Assembly: GCF_000378105.1 (NCBI RefSeq)
Contig: NZ_KB899260.1
Coordinates: forward strand, 18,939-82,938
From: Rubritalea marina DSM 17716
GTDB taxonomy: Bacteria; Verrucomicrobiota; Verrucomicrobiia; Verrucomicrobiales; Akkermansiaceae
Direction of reading: 5' to 3'
Length of the DNA: 64,000 nucleotides
Below, piece after piece: positions 52,359-60,328 of this stretch (the stretch's first letter is position 1; every line of letters begins with the position of its first letter). The position numbers and the translations under genes were made by a program. The notes below the pieces were generated by a model, which saw only the letters and a list, made by a program, of their open reading frames with translations, was not told the origin of the DNA and ran no database searches.

Positions 52359-53087
52359 ATGGAAGTGGTCTCGTTGATTCAGCAATTCGATCAAGTGATG
52401 CAAGCAGAAGGTGCGGAGCAAGTGTTGCTTGCAGAAGTACAAGGTCTTCCGGTGTATGCCTACGAGCTCGTTCGTGAGGGCGCTGAGCGCACCTGCTATT
52501 TGTCAGCTGGGATGCATGGCGATGAGCCTGCGAGTCCACGGGCACTGCTATATTTACTTCGATCCGGAGTGTTGGGGAGGGATGTCAACTGGCTGATTTG
52601 CCCTATCTTGAACCCTACTGGGGTGGCAGCTGGTACTCGTGAGAATTTCCAAGGGGTGGACATGAACCGCGATTATTTGCATCAACGGACCTCTGAAGCT
52701 AAAGCTCATGCTGCCTGGCTAGATGAAAAAGAAATCGACCTGATGGTATCACTTCATGAGGATTGGGAGAGTTCTGGGTTTTACTTTTACGAGATCAATC
52801 AAAGTGAGGATGATCCCTCAAGGTACTTACGGATTAAGCGAGCTGTGGAGGCAGTGATGCCAATGGAGCCGATGGATGACATTGATGGGCATCCGGTCAG
52901 GGAGTTAGGGTGGATTTATCACGGCATAGAAGCAGATGAACCGAAGCTCTGGCCTGAGGCGATTTATGTGGCTGAAGGTGGCTGTCCGCTCTCGTTTACC
53001 CTGGAGTCGCCAAGTTCATTGCCCATAGAGGAACGTGTGGCGGCCCACAGTGCTGCGCTGAAAGAGATACTTAGCTTGTGCCTCTAG
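52359..53087 (+). CDS. M14-family zinc carboxypeptidase-like protein
   Basis: A 242-residue cytoplasmic protein of the M14 peptidase or AstE/aspartoacylase-like family. Zinc ligands are His53 and Glu56 in AGMHGDEPAS and a later His in VSLHED (about residue 132). The catalytic Glu is expected in TLESPSS near the C terminus. GVDMNRDYLH (about 105-114) is the substrate-contacting N-R segment of M14 enzymes. Substrate may be a murein peptide or an N-acyl amino acid; sequence does not decide. It stands alone after the tRNA genes. Confidence 0.85.
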   Translation: MEVVSLIQQFDQVMQAEGAEQVLLAEVQGLPVYAYELVREGAERTCYLSAGMHGDEPASPRALLYLLRSGVLGRDVNWLICPILNPTGVAAGTRENFQGVDMNRDYLHQRTSEAKAHAAWLDEKEIDLMVSLHEDWESSGFYFYEINQSEDDPSRYLRIKRAVEAVMPMEPMDDIDGHPVRELGWIYHGIEADEPKLWPEAIYVAEGGCPLSFTLESPSSLPIEERVAAHSAALKEILSLCL

Positions 53088-53185
53088 TCGGGCTTCATGC
53101 GCTTTTTGAGTTGCTAAGCACCTCAAGATGATCCACTTTTTGAACTGACTCAGAAATTCCCACCCGGCAATAGATTGGAGTAAAC

Positions 53186-53968
53186 ATGGCTGCACCTACA
53201 AAGCGAGAGTGGTATTATTTGGCTCAAGAGCAACGACATGGCCCCTTGGCGATCGAAGAGATTTCCAAGAAGGTTATGGCTCGTGAGATCTTCCCTGAAG
53301 ACTGCCACGTTTGGCGCCAAGGGATGAAAGACTGGGAGATCATGGAGCAATCCAAGGCCTTTCTCCCCGTGGTGAAGCAATTGCATGAACGCGAGGCTGC
53401 TACAGATGCCAGAGCGAGAGAGGCTGCTGCTTCGACTAACTGGGACAATACGATGGATGCTGAGGGTGTCACGCGAGGCGTGTTCCATTTCTATATGTAC
53501 GTGGGGTGGCTGCTCCCGATGGTGCTCACTGTGGCATTGCTTACCGAGTTGCAAGTGTATGGTGGGAAAGAAGTCAATAAGTGGATGAAGCCACAGGTCT
53601 TTAGCATTATTCCCTTCATCATTACCTTACTACTATTTTTGAAGGTTTCCGGGCAGCGTCTGCTTAATGCTGGATATAGTAAGAAAAAAAGCCTCACCTT
53701 GCTTATTCCAGTCTACAATATTTGGCCCATGATCCTGTGCTATTTTGCCCCGAGTCATTTTGTGACACGTAAGAAATTTGACTTTGGAGCCTTCTGGATG
53801 CTGGTTATTTTGGGACTCTACTCTGCGGGTGTGGCTATGTTTCTTGTGCCGCGTGTCGGAGTCGAAGCCATTTCACCCCTAGGGGTGGGTCCTGCGGTGG
53901 AGAAAATCTATAAAGAAAAAACTAATTACCTTGGGCGCAAGCCGGTTGATGCAAAGAAGGAAAAGTAG
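53186..53968 (+). CDS. GYF_2 domain membrane protein
   Basis: A 260-residue protein. A GYF_2 domain occupies about 8-55 (WYYLAQEQRHGPLAIEEI to GMKDWEIME). Residues about 60-90 are an Ala/Arg-rich linker. Four hydrophobic helices follow at about 105-125, 140-158, 170-190 and 200-225, with KKSLTLLIPVYNIWP between helices. GYF domains bind proline-rich peptides; GYF_2 in Verrucomicrobia and Planctomycetes often joins membrane domains. Function unknown. A second GYF_2 protein, the Ser/Thr kinase, is encoded at 31 kb. Confidence 0.82.
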   Translation: MAAPTKREWYYLAQEQRHGPLAIEEISKKVMAREIFPEDCHVWRQGMKDWEIMEQSKAFLPVVKQLHEREAATDARAREAAASTNWDNTMDAEGVTRGVFHFYMYVGWLLPMVLTVALLTELQVYGGKEVNKWMKPQVFSIIPFIITLLLFLKVSGQRLLNAGYSKKKSLTLLIPVYNIWPMILCYFAPSHFVTRKKFDFGAFWMLVILGLYSAGVAMFLVPRVGVEAISPLGVGPAVEKIYKEKTNYLGRKPVDAKKEK

Positions 53969-53984
53969 GGTGCCTAGCCTGCGC

Positions 53985-54782
53985 CTACATTTCGCTTGGC
54001 TCTAGCAGGCGATTGTAGCGTTCGATATTCTTCGCTTTGCCTGTCATAGGGTCTATTTCAGCAATGATGCCGCAAAGCCTTACTGGCCCTTTTGCCACGG
54101 GAAAGCGCGTGGGCAATGAGGATTTAAAGCGGTAAACGATACTGTCGACATTACGTCCAAGTACTGAAATTTCAGGGCCGCACATGCCAGCATCAGTGAT
54201 GTGTGCAGTGCCTTCGGGCAGGATGCGCTCATCAGCAGTCTGGACATGGGTGTGTGTGCCGACGACGACAGAGGCTTTGCCATCGAGATGGAAGCCCATC
54301 GCAATTTTTTCGCTCGTTGTCTCCGCGTGGAAATCGAGGAAGATCATTTGAACTCCATCAGCCTTGAGCTGCACAACGCGTTCTTCGAGCATTAAAAATG
54401 GATTTTCAAGAGCTTGCCCCATAAAGGTGCGGCCTTGTGCATTGAGAACTGCGATTTTCCCAGATTCTGTATCGATAATGATTTCACCGCTTCCTGGCAC
54501 ATTTTCTGGATAATTGAGTGGTCGTAAGATTCTAGGTTCGTTTTCCAAGTGGTCTGCGAGCTCGCGTTGGTCCCATACGTGGTCACCAGTGGTGATTACT
54601 TGGGCTCCAGCCTTGAAAAGATCATTGGCAATGGCAGGTGTGATTCCGCGCCCGCTTGCGGAGTTTTCACCATTTAGGATGGTAAAGTCGATGCGGTGTT
54701 CCTCCTTGATTTGAGGCAGGAACTTGATTACAGATTTTCTACCTGGTTCGCCGACGATGTCTCCTAGAAATAGAATGCGCAT
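53985..54782 (-). CDS. YmdB-family metallophosphoesterase
   Basis: A 265-residue cytoplasmic calcineurin-like phosphodiesterase. MRILFLGDIVGEPGRKSV at the start gives the first metal Asp, ILNGENSASGRGIT the conserved Asn-Glu-Asn, TTGDHVWDQRE the GDHxWD motif, and VVGTHTHVQTADERILP the final metal His pair. Bacillus YmdB hydrolyses cyclic nucleotides and affects biofilm and RNase Y function. An upstream ATG at 54821 would add 13 unlike residues. It is divergent from the amidase gene. Confidence 0.92.
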   Translation of the reverse strand: MRILFLGDIVGEPGRKSVIKFLPQIKEEHRIDFTILNGENSASGRGITPAIANDLFKAGAQVITTGDHVWDQRELADHLENEPRILRPLNYPENVPGSGEIIIDTESGKIAVLNAQGRTFMGQALENPFLMLEERVVQLKADGVQMIFLDFHAETTSEKIAMGFHLDGKASVVVGTHTHVQTADERILPEGTAHITDAGMCGPEISVLGRNVDSIVYRFKSSLPTRFPVAKGPVRLCGIIAEIDPMTGKAKNIERYNRLLEPSEM

Positions 54783-54856
54783 GAGTGCGTGATTGATAGC
54801 GGATCCCCTCGGGAAAGGCAATCATTGTATAATCTCCCAACTTCCTACAGTATTAC

Positions 54857-56395
54857 ATGAATATGAACCGCAAGAAGATCGCCTTTGAATCGGCGCTGAT
54901 AGTTTTAGCTTTGGTCGCGGCCTTCTTGGTGCAGTTGGTTATATCCCACACTCGACCTCCAAAAATGCCGGATTTCGACCGTGAAGATGAGCTGGCGGAG
55001 AAGCAGGTCGTCACGACGACGGCTCCTATTCCAAAAGAGGAGAGTTGGAACACACAACAAGTCGCCGAGGTGAGCAACATACCAGCTATATTCAATCCAC
55101 ATGTTTCGAGTTTGGGGATTGAGCCGGACTGGACATCACTGGACGTCTACCAAGAAAAGATTACCAAAAAGGCATTTCGTGAGATGCTGACTAAGGTGTA
55201 CGTGAAGGGTGAATTTTGGCGGCGTTGGTTCTATTTCTCAGACAAACACGTCGACATATTAACTTCTGCTGGGGATCTTTCTCAAAGCTATCGCTTACAT
55301 TTTAAAATAGATGACGGAGTGAGCTCGATGGATACTGCGCCACGTTATTGGCGCTCGAAAGAACAGCTAAATGAGCTCGGTGACTTAGATAGTGATCTTC
55401 AGCCTCTGAAGGGGATTCGTATAGTTATAGACCCCGGTCACATCGGTGGAGCCTATGCGCAAATGGAGGAGAGAAATTTCATCCTTTCAGAGGAGTTCCC
55501 TCCGGTGCAGGAGGGGAATATGACGATGATTGTTGCGGAGATGCTACAGCGACAGCTAGAGACTTTGGGAGCAAAGGTCTCATTGACGAGAGTTTCTAAC
55601 GCTCCGGTCAACCCCAACGAGGTCGAAGATTACCTCCCGTATGCTCAATCAAAGTTGGAGCAAAATGGAGCGATTCGTAGTCAGATGACTGTGACTAAAG
55701 AGGCAGAGCGCCTATTTTACCGAAACGGAGAAATCAGGGCGCGTGCCGATGAGGTGAATCGTGTGATGAAGCCAGATGTTGTGCTTTGCGTGCATTTTAA
55801 TGCTTCTGCCCAGCCAGATCCCGATACTCCAATATTAGAAGATAATGAGCATTTTCATGTCCTAGTGAATGGAGCCTACACGGAGTCGGAGCTAGCGCAC
55901 GACGATGAACGCTATCAGTGCGTGTTAAGAATCCTGCAGGAGATCCATACCGAAGAATTGAGGCTGGCTAAGCATTTGGTTGATAGCTTCGTCGAGGAAA
56001 CTCAACTTCCAGCTTACGAATACAATTATAATTCTAAGCGTGCCGTGAACCTAGGCGATAGTCCCTTCATTTGGGGGCGTAATTTACTAGCGAATAGAAT
56101 ATTCACCTGCCCAGTGATTTTCTTGGAACCCTACTTGATGAATGGTGCGGATTCATTTTATCGGATGCAAGCAGGAGGTTACCAAGGCCTGCGTTTTGTG
56201 AATGGTAAATTACGTCCATCGATTTATAAGGAGTACACGGATGCTGTTGTGAAGGGGTTAGTTTCTTACTACACCATAGAAGATGACTCAGTTGTTGAAG
56301 TTATTGAATCTGCTCAGGGCTTGGATGCCGAGCTGCGTTCGGCTGAGGTGGAGCAGGTGGAAGCAAATCACAGTCCTGAGGAGGAAGTGCAGTGA
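54857..56395 (+). CDS. N-acetylmuramoyl-L-alanine amidase-like protein (Amidase_3)
   Basis: A 512-residue protein with an N-terminal membrane helix or signal (ALIVLALVAAFLVQLVI, about 13-29) and a periplasmic body. The Amidase_3 region begins IRIVIDPGHIGGAY (about residue 190), with the zinc His in DPGH. Further ligands are Glu in EGNMTMIVAE (about 217) and His in VVLCVHFNAS (about 315). Such enzymes split the amide bond between MurNAc and the peptide in cell division or recycling. The C-terminal residues are acidic. The following gene overlaps its stop by four bases. Confidence 0.85.
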   Translation: MNMNRKKIAFESALIVLALVAAFLVQLVISHTRPPKMPDFDREDELAEKQVVTTTAPIPKEESWNTQQVAEVSNIPAIFNPHVSSLGIEPDWTSLDVYQEKITKKAFREMLTKVYVKGEFWRRWFYFSDKHVDILTSAGDLSQSYRLHFKIDDGVSSMDTAPRYWRSKEQLNELGDLDSDLQPLKGIRIVIDPGHIGGAYAQMEERNFILSEEFPPVQEGNMTMIVAEMLQRQLETLGAKVSLTRVSNAPVNPNEVEDYLPYAQSKLEQNGAIRSQMTVTKEAERLFYRNGEIRARADEVNRVMKPDVVLCVHFNASAQPDPDTPILEDNEHFHVLVNGAYTESELAHDDERYQCVLRILQEIHTEELRLAKHLVDSFVEETQLPAYEYNYNSKRAVNLGDSPFIWGRNLLANRIFTCPVIFLEPYLMNGADSFYRMQAGGYQGLRFVNGKLRPSIYKEYTDAVVKGLVSYYTIEDDSVVEVIESAQGLDAELRSAEVEQVEANHSPEEEVQ

Positions 56396-57219
56396 AACAC
56401 GTGTTGGTAGCTGGTCATGGGTTTGTGGGAAAAGAAATAGCAAAGCTATTTCGAGCGAGAGGTTGGCAAGTGAGCACTCTCAGTAGGGGCGGAGATAGCG
56501 ACTATCAGGCGGACTTAACAGATCTAGCATCGCTTCAAAGCCTGGCGCGTCAATTGGCTGGTGTCGACGTGCTGGTGCATTGTGCTAGTGCCGGCGGCAG
56601 TGGGGATTACCGCGGTGTCTACTATCATGGTGTGAAGAATTTGATCTCGGCATTTCCTAGTGTGAAGCCATATTTCACATCTAGCACTTCAGTGTACCCG
56701 CAGGTTGATGGTTCTGAAGTAACGGAGATATCCAGCACCGAGCAGGAGCGAGAAGGCGGCCGTATTCTGGTTGAATCAGAGCAATTAGTGCTGGGTGCTG
56801 GGGGGGTGGTCTTGCGCTTAGCTGGCTTGTATGGGGAGGGGCGTTCCTTCTTATTGAGACGCTTTTTTAGTGGAGATTCTAAAATTGAAGAAGCGGGAGA
56901 CCGCTTGATGAACCACACCCATCATGAAGATGCTGCTGATGCAATGTGGTTTATAGAAAACCGATGCCCTAGTGTTTCTAGTGAGATTTACAACGTTTGT
57001 GATTCATCGCCAATTAGCCAATTAGCAACCTATCAGCATCTTTGCGCAATATTTCAAAAACCACTGCCAGCATCGGGGCCAAGGCCTGAGTTCTCAAAGC
57101 GAGGGTGGTCGAATAAAGCTGTTTCAAATAAGAAGCTACGTTCTCTGGGGTGGGAGCCTCTGCACCCGAGCTTTGTGGAAGCAGCCCCGGCAGTGGCGAT
57201 AAGTCTAGGACTAATCTGA
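56392..57219 (+). CDS. NAD-dependent epimerase/dehydratase (extended SDR)
   Basis: A 275-residue SDR protein starting GTG at 56392, coupled to the amidase gene by a GTGA overlap. VAGHGFVGKEIAKLFRARGW (about 4-23) is the Rossmann G-x-G-x-x-G-type loop (reading GHGFVG), and FTSSTSVYPQVDGSE (about 96-110) holds a Ser/Tyr region as in sugar epimerases. The last 90 residues form a substrate cap. The substrate is unknown. It resembles YeeZ-type proteins. Confidence 0.8.
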   Translation: MKHVLVAGHGFVGKEIAKLFRARGWQVSTLSRGGDSDYQADLTDLASLQSLARQLAGVDVLVHCASAGGSGDYRGVYYHGVKNLISAFPSVKPYFTSSTSVYPQVDGSEVTEISSTEQEREGGRILVESEQLVLGAGGVVLRLAGLYGEGRSFLLRRFFSGDSKIEEAGDRLMNHTHHEDAADAMWFIENRCPSVSSEIYNVCDSSPISQLATYQHLCAIFQKPLPASGPRPEFSKRGWSNKAVSNKKLRSLGWEPLHPSFVEAAPAVAISLGLI

Positions 57220-57263
57220 AAATAGCACTCGCTAGAATCAGTGGCCTGTTGTTAAGTGGGCTC

Positions 57264-58154
57264 ATGATTTCAGAGATTTTTCAGGTGGAGGACTGGAAGG
57301 CTGTTCCAGGCTTTGAGTTTGAGGATATAACTTACCACGAGGCTGTGGTAGGGGGGACTGTTCGAATCGCATTCAACCGCCCAGAGTGTCGCAACGCGTT
57401 TCGCCCACAGACGGTTGATGAGCTCCACCAAGCTCTAGAGCACGCACGTATCAACACGTCTATCGGTGTGGTTATTCTGACGGGTAATGGACCGAGCCCG
57501 AAGGATGGAGGCTGGGCGTTTTGTTCCGGTGGTGACCAACGCGTGAGAGGTAAGGATGGTTACAAATACGTCGGTACGGATGATGCAACAGGAGGTGATC
57601 ATGGACGTCTTCACATTCTAGAGGTACAGCGTTTGATCCGCTTTATGCCCAAAGTGGTGATGGCCGTAGTGCCTGGATATGCTGTTGGTGGTGGGCATTC
57701 GCTTCATGTGGTTTGCGATCTCACTCTGGCGTCCAAAGAACACGCTGTATTCCAACAGAAGGATGCTGATGTAGCGAGCTTTGACGCTGGCTATGGTTCC
57801 GCGTATTTGGCTAAGCAAGTTGGCCAAAAACGGGCACGTGAAGTGTTCTTTTTGGGTCTGCGCTACACGGCGCAAGATGCATATGAAATGGGCATGGTGA
57901 ATAAGGTGGTGCCTCATCTGGATCTTGAAAAGAAAGCGCTGGAATGGGCTTGTATCATCAATGAGAAGTCTCCCACTGCTCAGAAGATGCTCAAGTATGC
58001 CTTCAACCTGACGGATGACGGTCTGGTAGGGCAGCAAATATTCGCTGGAGAGACGACGCGTTTGGCCTATGGAACCGATGAAGCAGCTGAAGGGCGTGAG
58101 GCCTTTGTTGAGAAGAGAAAGGCTGACTTCTCTAAGTTTTCGCGACAGTATTAA
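57264..58154 (+). CDS. menB: 1,4-dihydroxy-2-naphthoyl-CoA synthase
   Basis: MenB closes the ring of o-succinylbenzoyl-CoA in menaquinone synthesis. From the ATG at 57264 it has 296 residues. Landmarks: VRIAFNRPECRNAFRPQTVDEL (about 31-52), WAFCSGGDQRVRG (about 85-97), GRLHILEVQRLIRFMPKVV, GGGHSLHVVCDLTLAS and DADVASFDAGYGSAYLA. The C terminus DGLVGQQIFAGETTRLAYGTDEA is that of the long MenB form known from actinobacteria. No other men gene is adjacent. The upstream DNA to 57150 is open but is unlike MenB. Confidence 0.94.
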   Translation: MISEIFQVEDWKAVPGFEFEDITYHEAVVGGTVRIAFNRPECRNAFRPQTVDELHQALEHARINTSIGVVILTGNGPSPKDGGWAFCSGGDQRVRGKDGYKYVGTDDATGGDHGRLHILEVQRLIRFMPKVVMAVVPGYAVGGGHSLHVVCDLTLASKEHAVFQQKDADVASFDAGYGSAYLAKQVGQKRAREVFFLGLRYTAQDAYEMGMVNKVVPHLDLEKKALEWACIINEKSPTAQKMLKYAFNLTDDGLVGQQIFAGETTRLAYGTDEAAEGREAFVEKRKADFSKFSRQY

Positions 58155-58293
58155 TTCTTCTCATTAATCCATTCTAAATAAGTCGCTGATAGTAAGAAAA
58201 AAGGCTTTTTATCAAACCTGATCTTGTTATATCTCGCTCGAGCTATGGCCTTTCAGGAAGGTGAGTAGCGCAATGTGATATCGTTATAAAAGG

Positions 58294-59070
58294 ATGACTA
58301 GCATCGTAGTATCAAGCCAGAAGGGCGGAGTCGGAAAGACTACTGTATCCGTGAATTTAGCATTCGCATTCGCTAGAGCCGGCGTGAAGGTTTTATTGGT
58401 AGATGCAGACCCGCAAGGCTCTGTAGGTCTCTCACTCACGAGGCAATCTAGGGTCCTACCTGGTTTTTTTGATAAACTGGATGATACGAGTCTTCGTTTG
58501 AGCTCTTTGGTTGTTCCCACGCGACTTGAAACCTTTTCCATGGTTCCAGCTGGGCAGGGAGAAGGCTATGAGCTCGGAAATGATACTCATGAAAGTGTGG
58601 CTAAGAAGGTGCAAGCGTTCCTCAATGAAGCGGAAAGTGAAGGCTACGAGCTCTGCCTGATTGACAGCGCAGCTGGACTCTTTGGGGTCACGCGTGATTT
58701 GTTACTATCTGCTGACGCGGTATTGGTGCCACAACAAGCCGAGCCTCTCGGGATACGCTCCATCCCTAAAATGTTGAAAGGGCTGAAATCCTTGAGAAAT
58801 TCGAATGAAAAGCTTACAATACTTGGGGTTTTACTGACAATGGTGCAGCGAGACCTTCCTGAAAGTGCTGAAGTCGCCGATGGTATTCGCGATTTGCTTC
58901 CTGAAGCGCTAGTCATGCGCGAAGAAATTCCACGTAGTGACTTATTTTTAAAAGCGAGTGGCAAAGGGGTGCCAGTGGGCGTGATGCCTGAAGCTGAGTC
59001 CCTACTAGAGAATTTTGAGAAGCTTAGAGTTGAAATCGACGCAAAATTGAGCGTATCTTTCGAAAATTAA
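58294..59070 (+). CDS. ParA/MinD-family ATPase
   Basis: A 258-residue deviant Walker ATPase. [21 protein letters not shown] has Walker A with the signature Lys10 and Lys15. [16 protein letters not shown] (about 34-49) is the A' segment and [32 protein letters not shown] the switch region (about 115-147). It has no HTH domain. Chromosome-segregation ParA is usually next to parB, but here no parB is present, so it may position another cargo. The next gene lies 25 bases downstream and is probably its partner. Confidence 0.88.
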   Translation: MTSIVVSSQKGGVGKTTVSVNLAFAFARAGVKVLLVDADPQGSVGLSLTRQSRVLPGFFDKLDDTSLRLSSLVVPTRLETFSMVPAGQGEGYELGNDTHESVAKKVQAFLNEAESEGYELCLIDSAAGLFGVTRDLLLSADAVLVPQQAEPLGIRSIPKMLKGLKSLRNSNEKLTILGVLLTMVQRDLPESAEVADGIRDLLPEALVMREEIPRSDLFLKASGKGVPVGVMPEAESLLENFEKLRVEIDAKLSVSFEN

Positions 59071-59095
59071 CCCCTAGCTTCGATAAGCAATTTAT

Positions 59096-59611
59096 ATGGA
59101 ATCCATTAATGCATGGCTCGATGTTGATGAGCTAAATAAGCTGGCAAATGCCTTGATGCAGCCAGTGAACTCAACAGATCAAACGGCTGCCACTCCGGCC
59201 GATAATCCAGCCAGAGAGCGAGCTAGTAAGCTTTTAGCTGATGCAAAAGCGAGTGCTTCGAAAGTCGGACTGATCGAGCTTTCAGCAGATAAGATGCATG
59301 ATCTGGCTGCTTGGCTCCAACAAAATGGTGATAGAGCAACTGGTCTCTGTGTCATCGACTCCGCATCAGAAGTGGTGTACGAATCTATTCCTGACACCTC
59401 GTGGAAAGCTTGGATTAGCCAGATTGCGCTGAGCCATGTGGATTCCGAACAAAGCGTGCGTTATAAAACGGCACAGAATGGATACATGCAGGTGCTCCGC
59501 TTTGCTGAAGAAGCTTCCTACGTGCAGGTTGGTCTTTTGACGAACGATTTGTTTTCGCCATCCGAGATAGAGGAGTTTAGGTCGCTGATTGAGGCACTGA
59601 GGGCGGCTTAA
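59096..59611 (+). CDS. Small protein paired with ParA, unknown
   Basis: Not recognised with confidence. The 171 residues have a helical N-terminal half (MESINAWLDVDELNKLANALM, ASKLLADAKASASKVG) and a C-terminal alpha/beta part (TGLCVIDSASEVVYES, YMQVLRFAEEASYVQVGLLT, SEIEEFRSLIEAL) that reminds one of Roadblock/LC7 domains. That likeness is weak. It follows parA by 25 bases and is followed by a terminator, so the two form a two-gene unit. It may be an adaptor between the ATPase and its cargo. Confidence 0.7.
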   Translation: MESINAWLDVDELNKLANALMQPVNSTDQTAATPADNPARERASKLLADAKASASKVGLIELSADKMHDLAAWLQQNGDRATGLCVIDSASEVVYESIPDTSWKAWISQIALSHVDSEQSVRYKTAQNGYMQVLRFAEEASYVQVGLLTNDLFSPSEIEEFRSLIEALRAA

Positions 59612-59629
59612 AATTGCCCAGAGCAATTT

Positions 59630-59664
59630 AAAAAGCCGTTGAGCTGAGTACTCAACGGCTTTTT
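59630..59664. terminator. Bidirectional terminator
   Basis: A perfect 14-base stem (59630-59643 with 59651-59664), A5/T5 at the ends, seven-base loop. It serves the ParA unit on plus and the nitroreductase on minus. Confidence 0.93.
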
Positions 59665-59687
59665 CATGAAGTAAAAGCGATGCTCGA

Positions 59688-60326
59688 TTATTGGTAGCTA
59701 ACAAGGGTTTCAACGCTGTAGCGTACTTTGGGGAGCTCAGCATATTTGTCATCAGCTGAGCGATACCCTACAGGGCATGCCAGCGTGGTTGTGTAACCAG
59801 AATCCTCTAGCCCAAGAAGCCGATCGTAATCCTTAGGGCTAATCCCTTCCATTGGGCACGCATCAATGCCCAAGACGGCCGCCGTGGTCATTACTTGGCC
59901 AAGGGCGATATAGACTTGATTTTTTGCCCAGGCGCTTAGTTGCTCTTCGTCCATTCTTGCGATGAATCCAGCCATCAAATCACGGTATTCTGTTATATCG
60001 CTTAAATCGATTCCTCGAGACTCTGCGATTGATTTACTGAATGCGTCTACGTCTGATTCTTTGATTGCGGTATATGCCGCTAGTACAATGAGCTTGTCGC
60101 AGTTCACCACTTGAGTTTGGTTCCATGAGAATGGTAGAAGACTTTGTTTGAGTTCGAGGCTTTCTACTACGATAAATTTCCACGGTTGAAGTCCGAACGA
60201 TGAGGGAGTGAGTACCAGAGATTGAACAAGTTTATCCAAATCTTCTGAAGAGATTTTTTTATTCTGGTCGAATGCTTTGGTCGCATACCTCCAGTGGAGG
60301 GCATCTAAAATTTCTTGTTGTGGCAT
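59688..60326 (-). CDS. Nitroreductase family protein, NfsB-like
   Basis: A 212-residue FMN-dependent oxidoreductase of the NfsB/YodC type. ALHWRYATKAFDQNKKIS (about 7-24) holds the FMN-binding R-x-x-x-x-x-F segment. VLTPSSFGLQPWKFIVV (about 38-54) is the family's second FMN segment. ALGQVMTTAAVLGIDACPMEG (about 148-168) follows and the end is CPVGYRSADDKYAELPKVR. It reduces quinones, nitro compounds or related substrates with NAD(P)H. It starts two bases after the lptD stop and may be co-transcribed with it. Confidence 0.92.
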   Translation of the reverse strand: MPQQEILDALHWRYATKAFDQNKKISSEDLDKLVQSLVLTPSSFGLQPWKFIVVESLELKQSLLPFSWNQTQVVNCDKLIVLAAYTAIKESDVDAFSKSIAESRGIDLSDITEYRDLMAGFIARMDEEQLSAWAKNQVYIALGQVMTTAAVLGIDACPMEGISPKDYDRLLGLEDSGYTTTLACPVGYRSADDKYAELPKVRYSVETLVSYQ

Positions 60327-60328
60327 GA

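Noticed and set aside
57150..57263. Upstream extension of menB
   Set aside because: The 38 extra residues overlap the preceding SDR gene, are unlike MenB and are preceded by no start signal.
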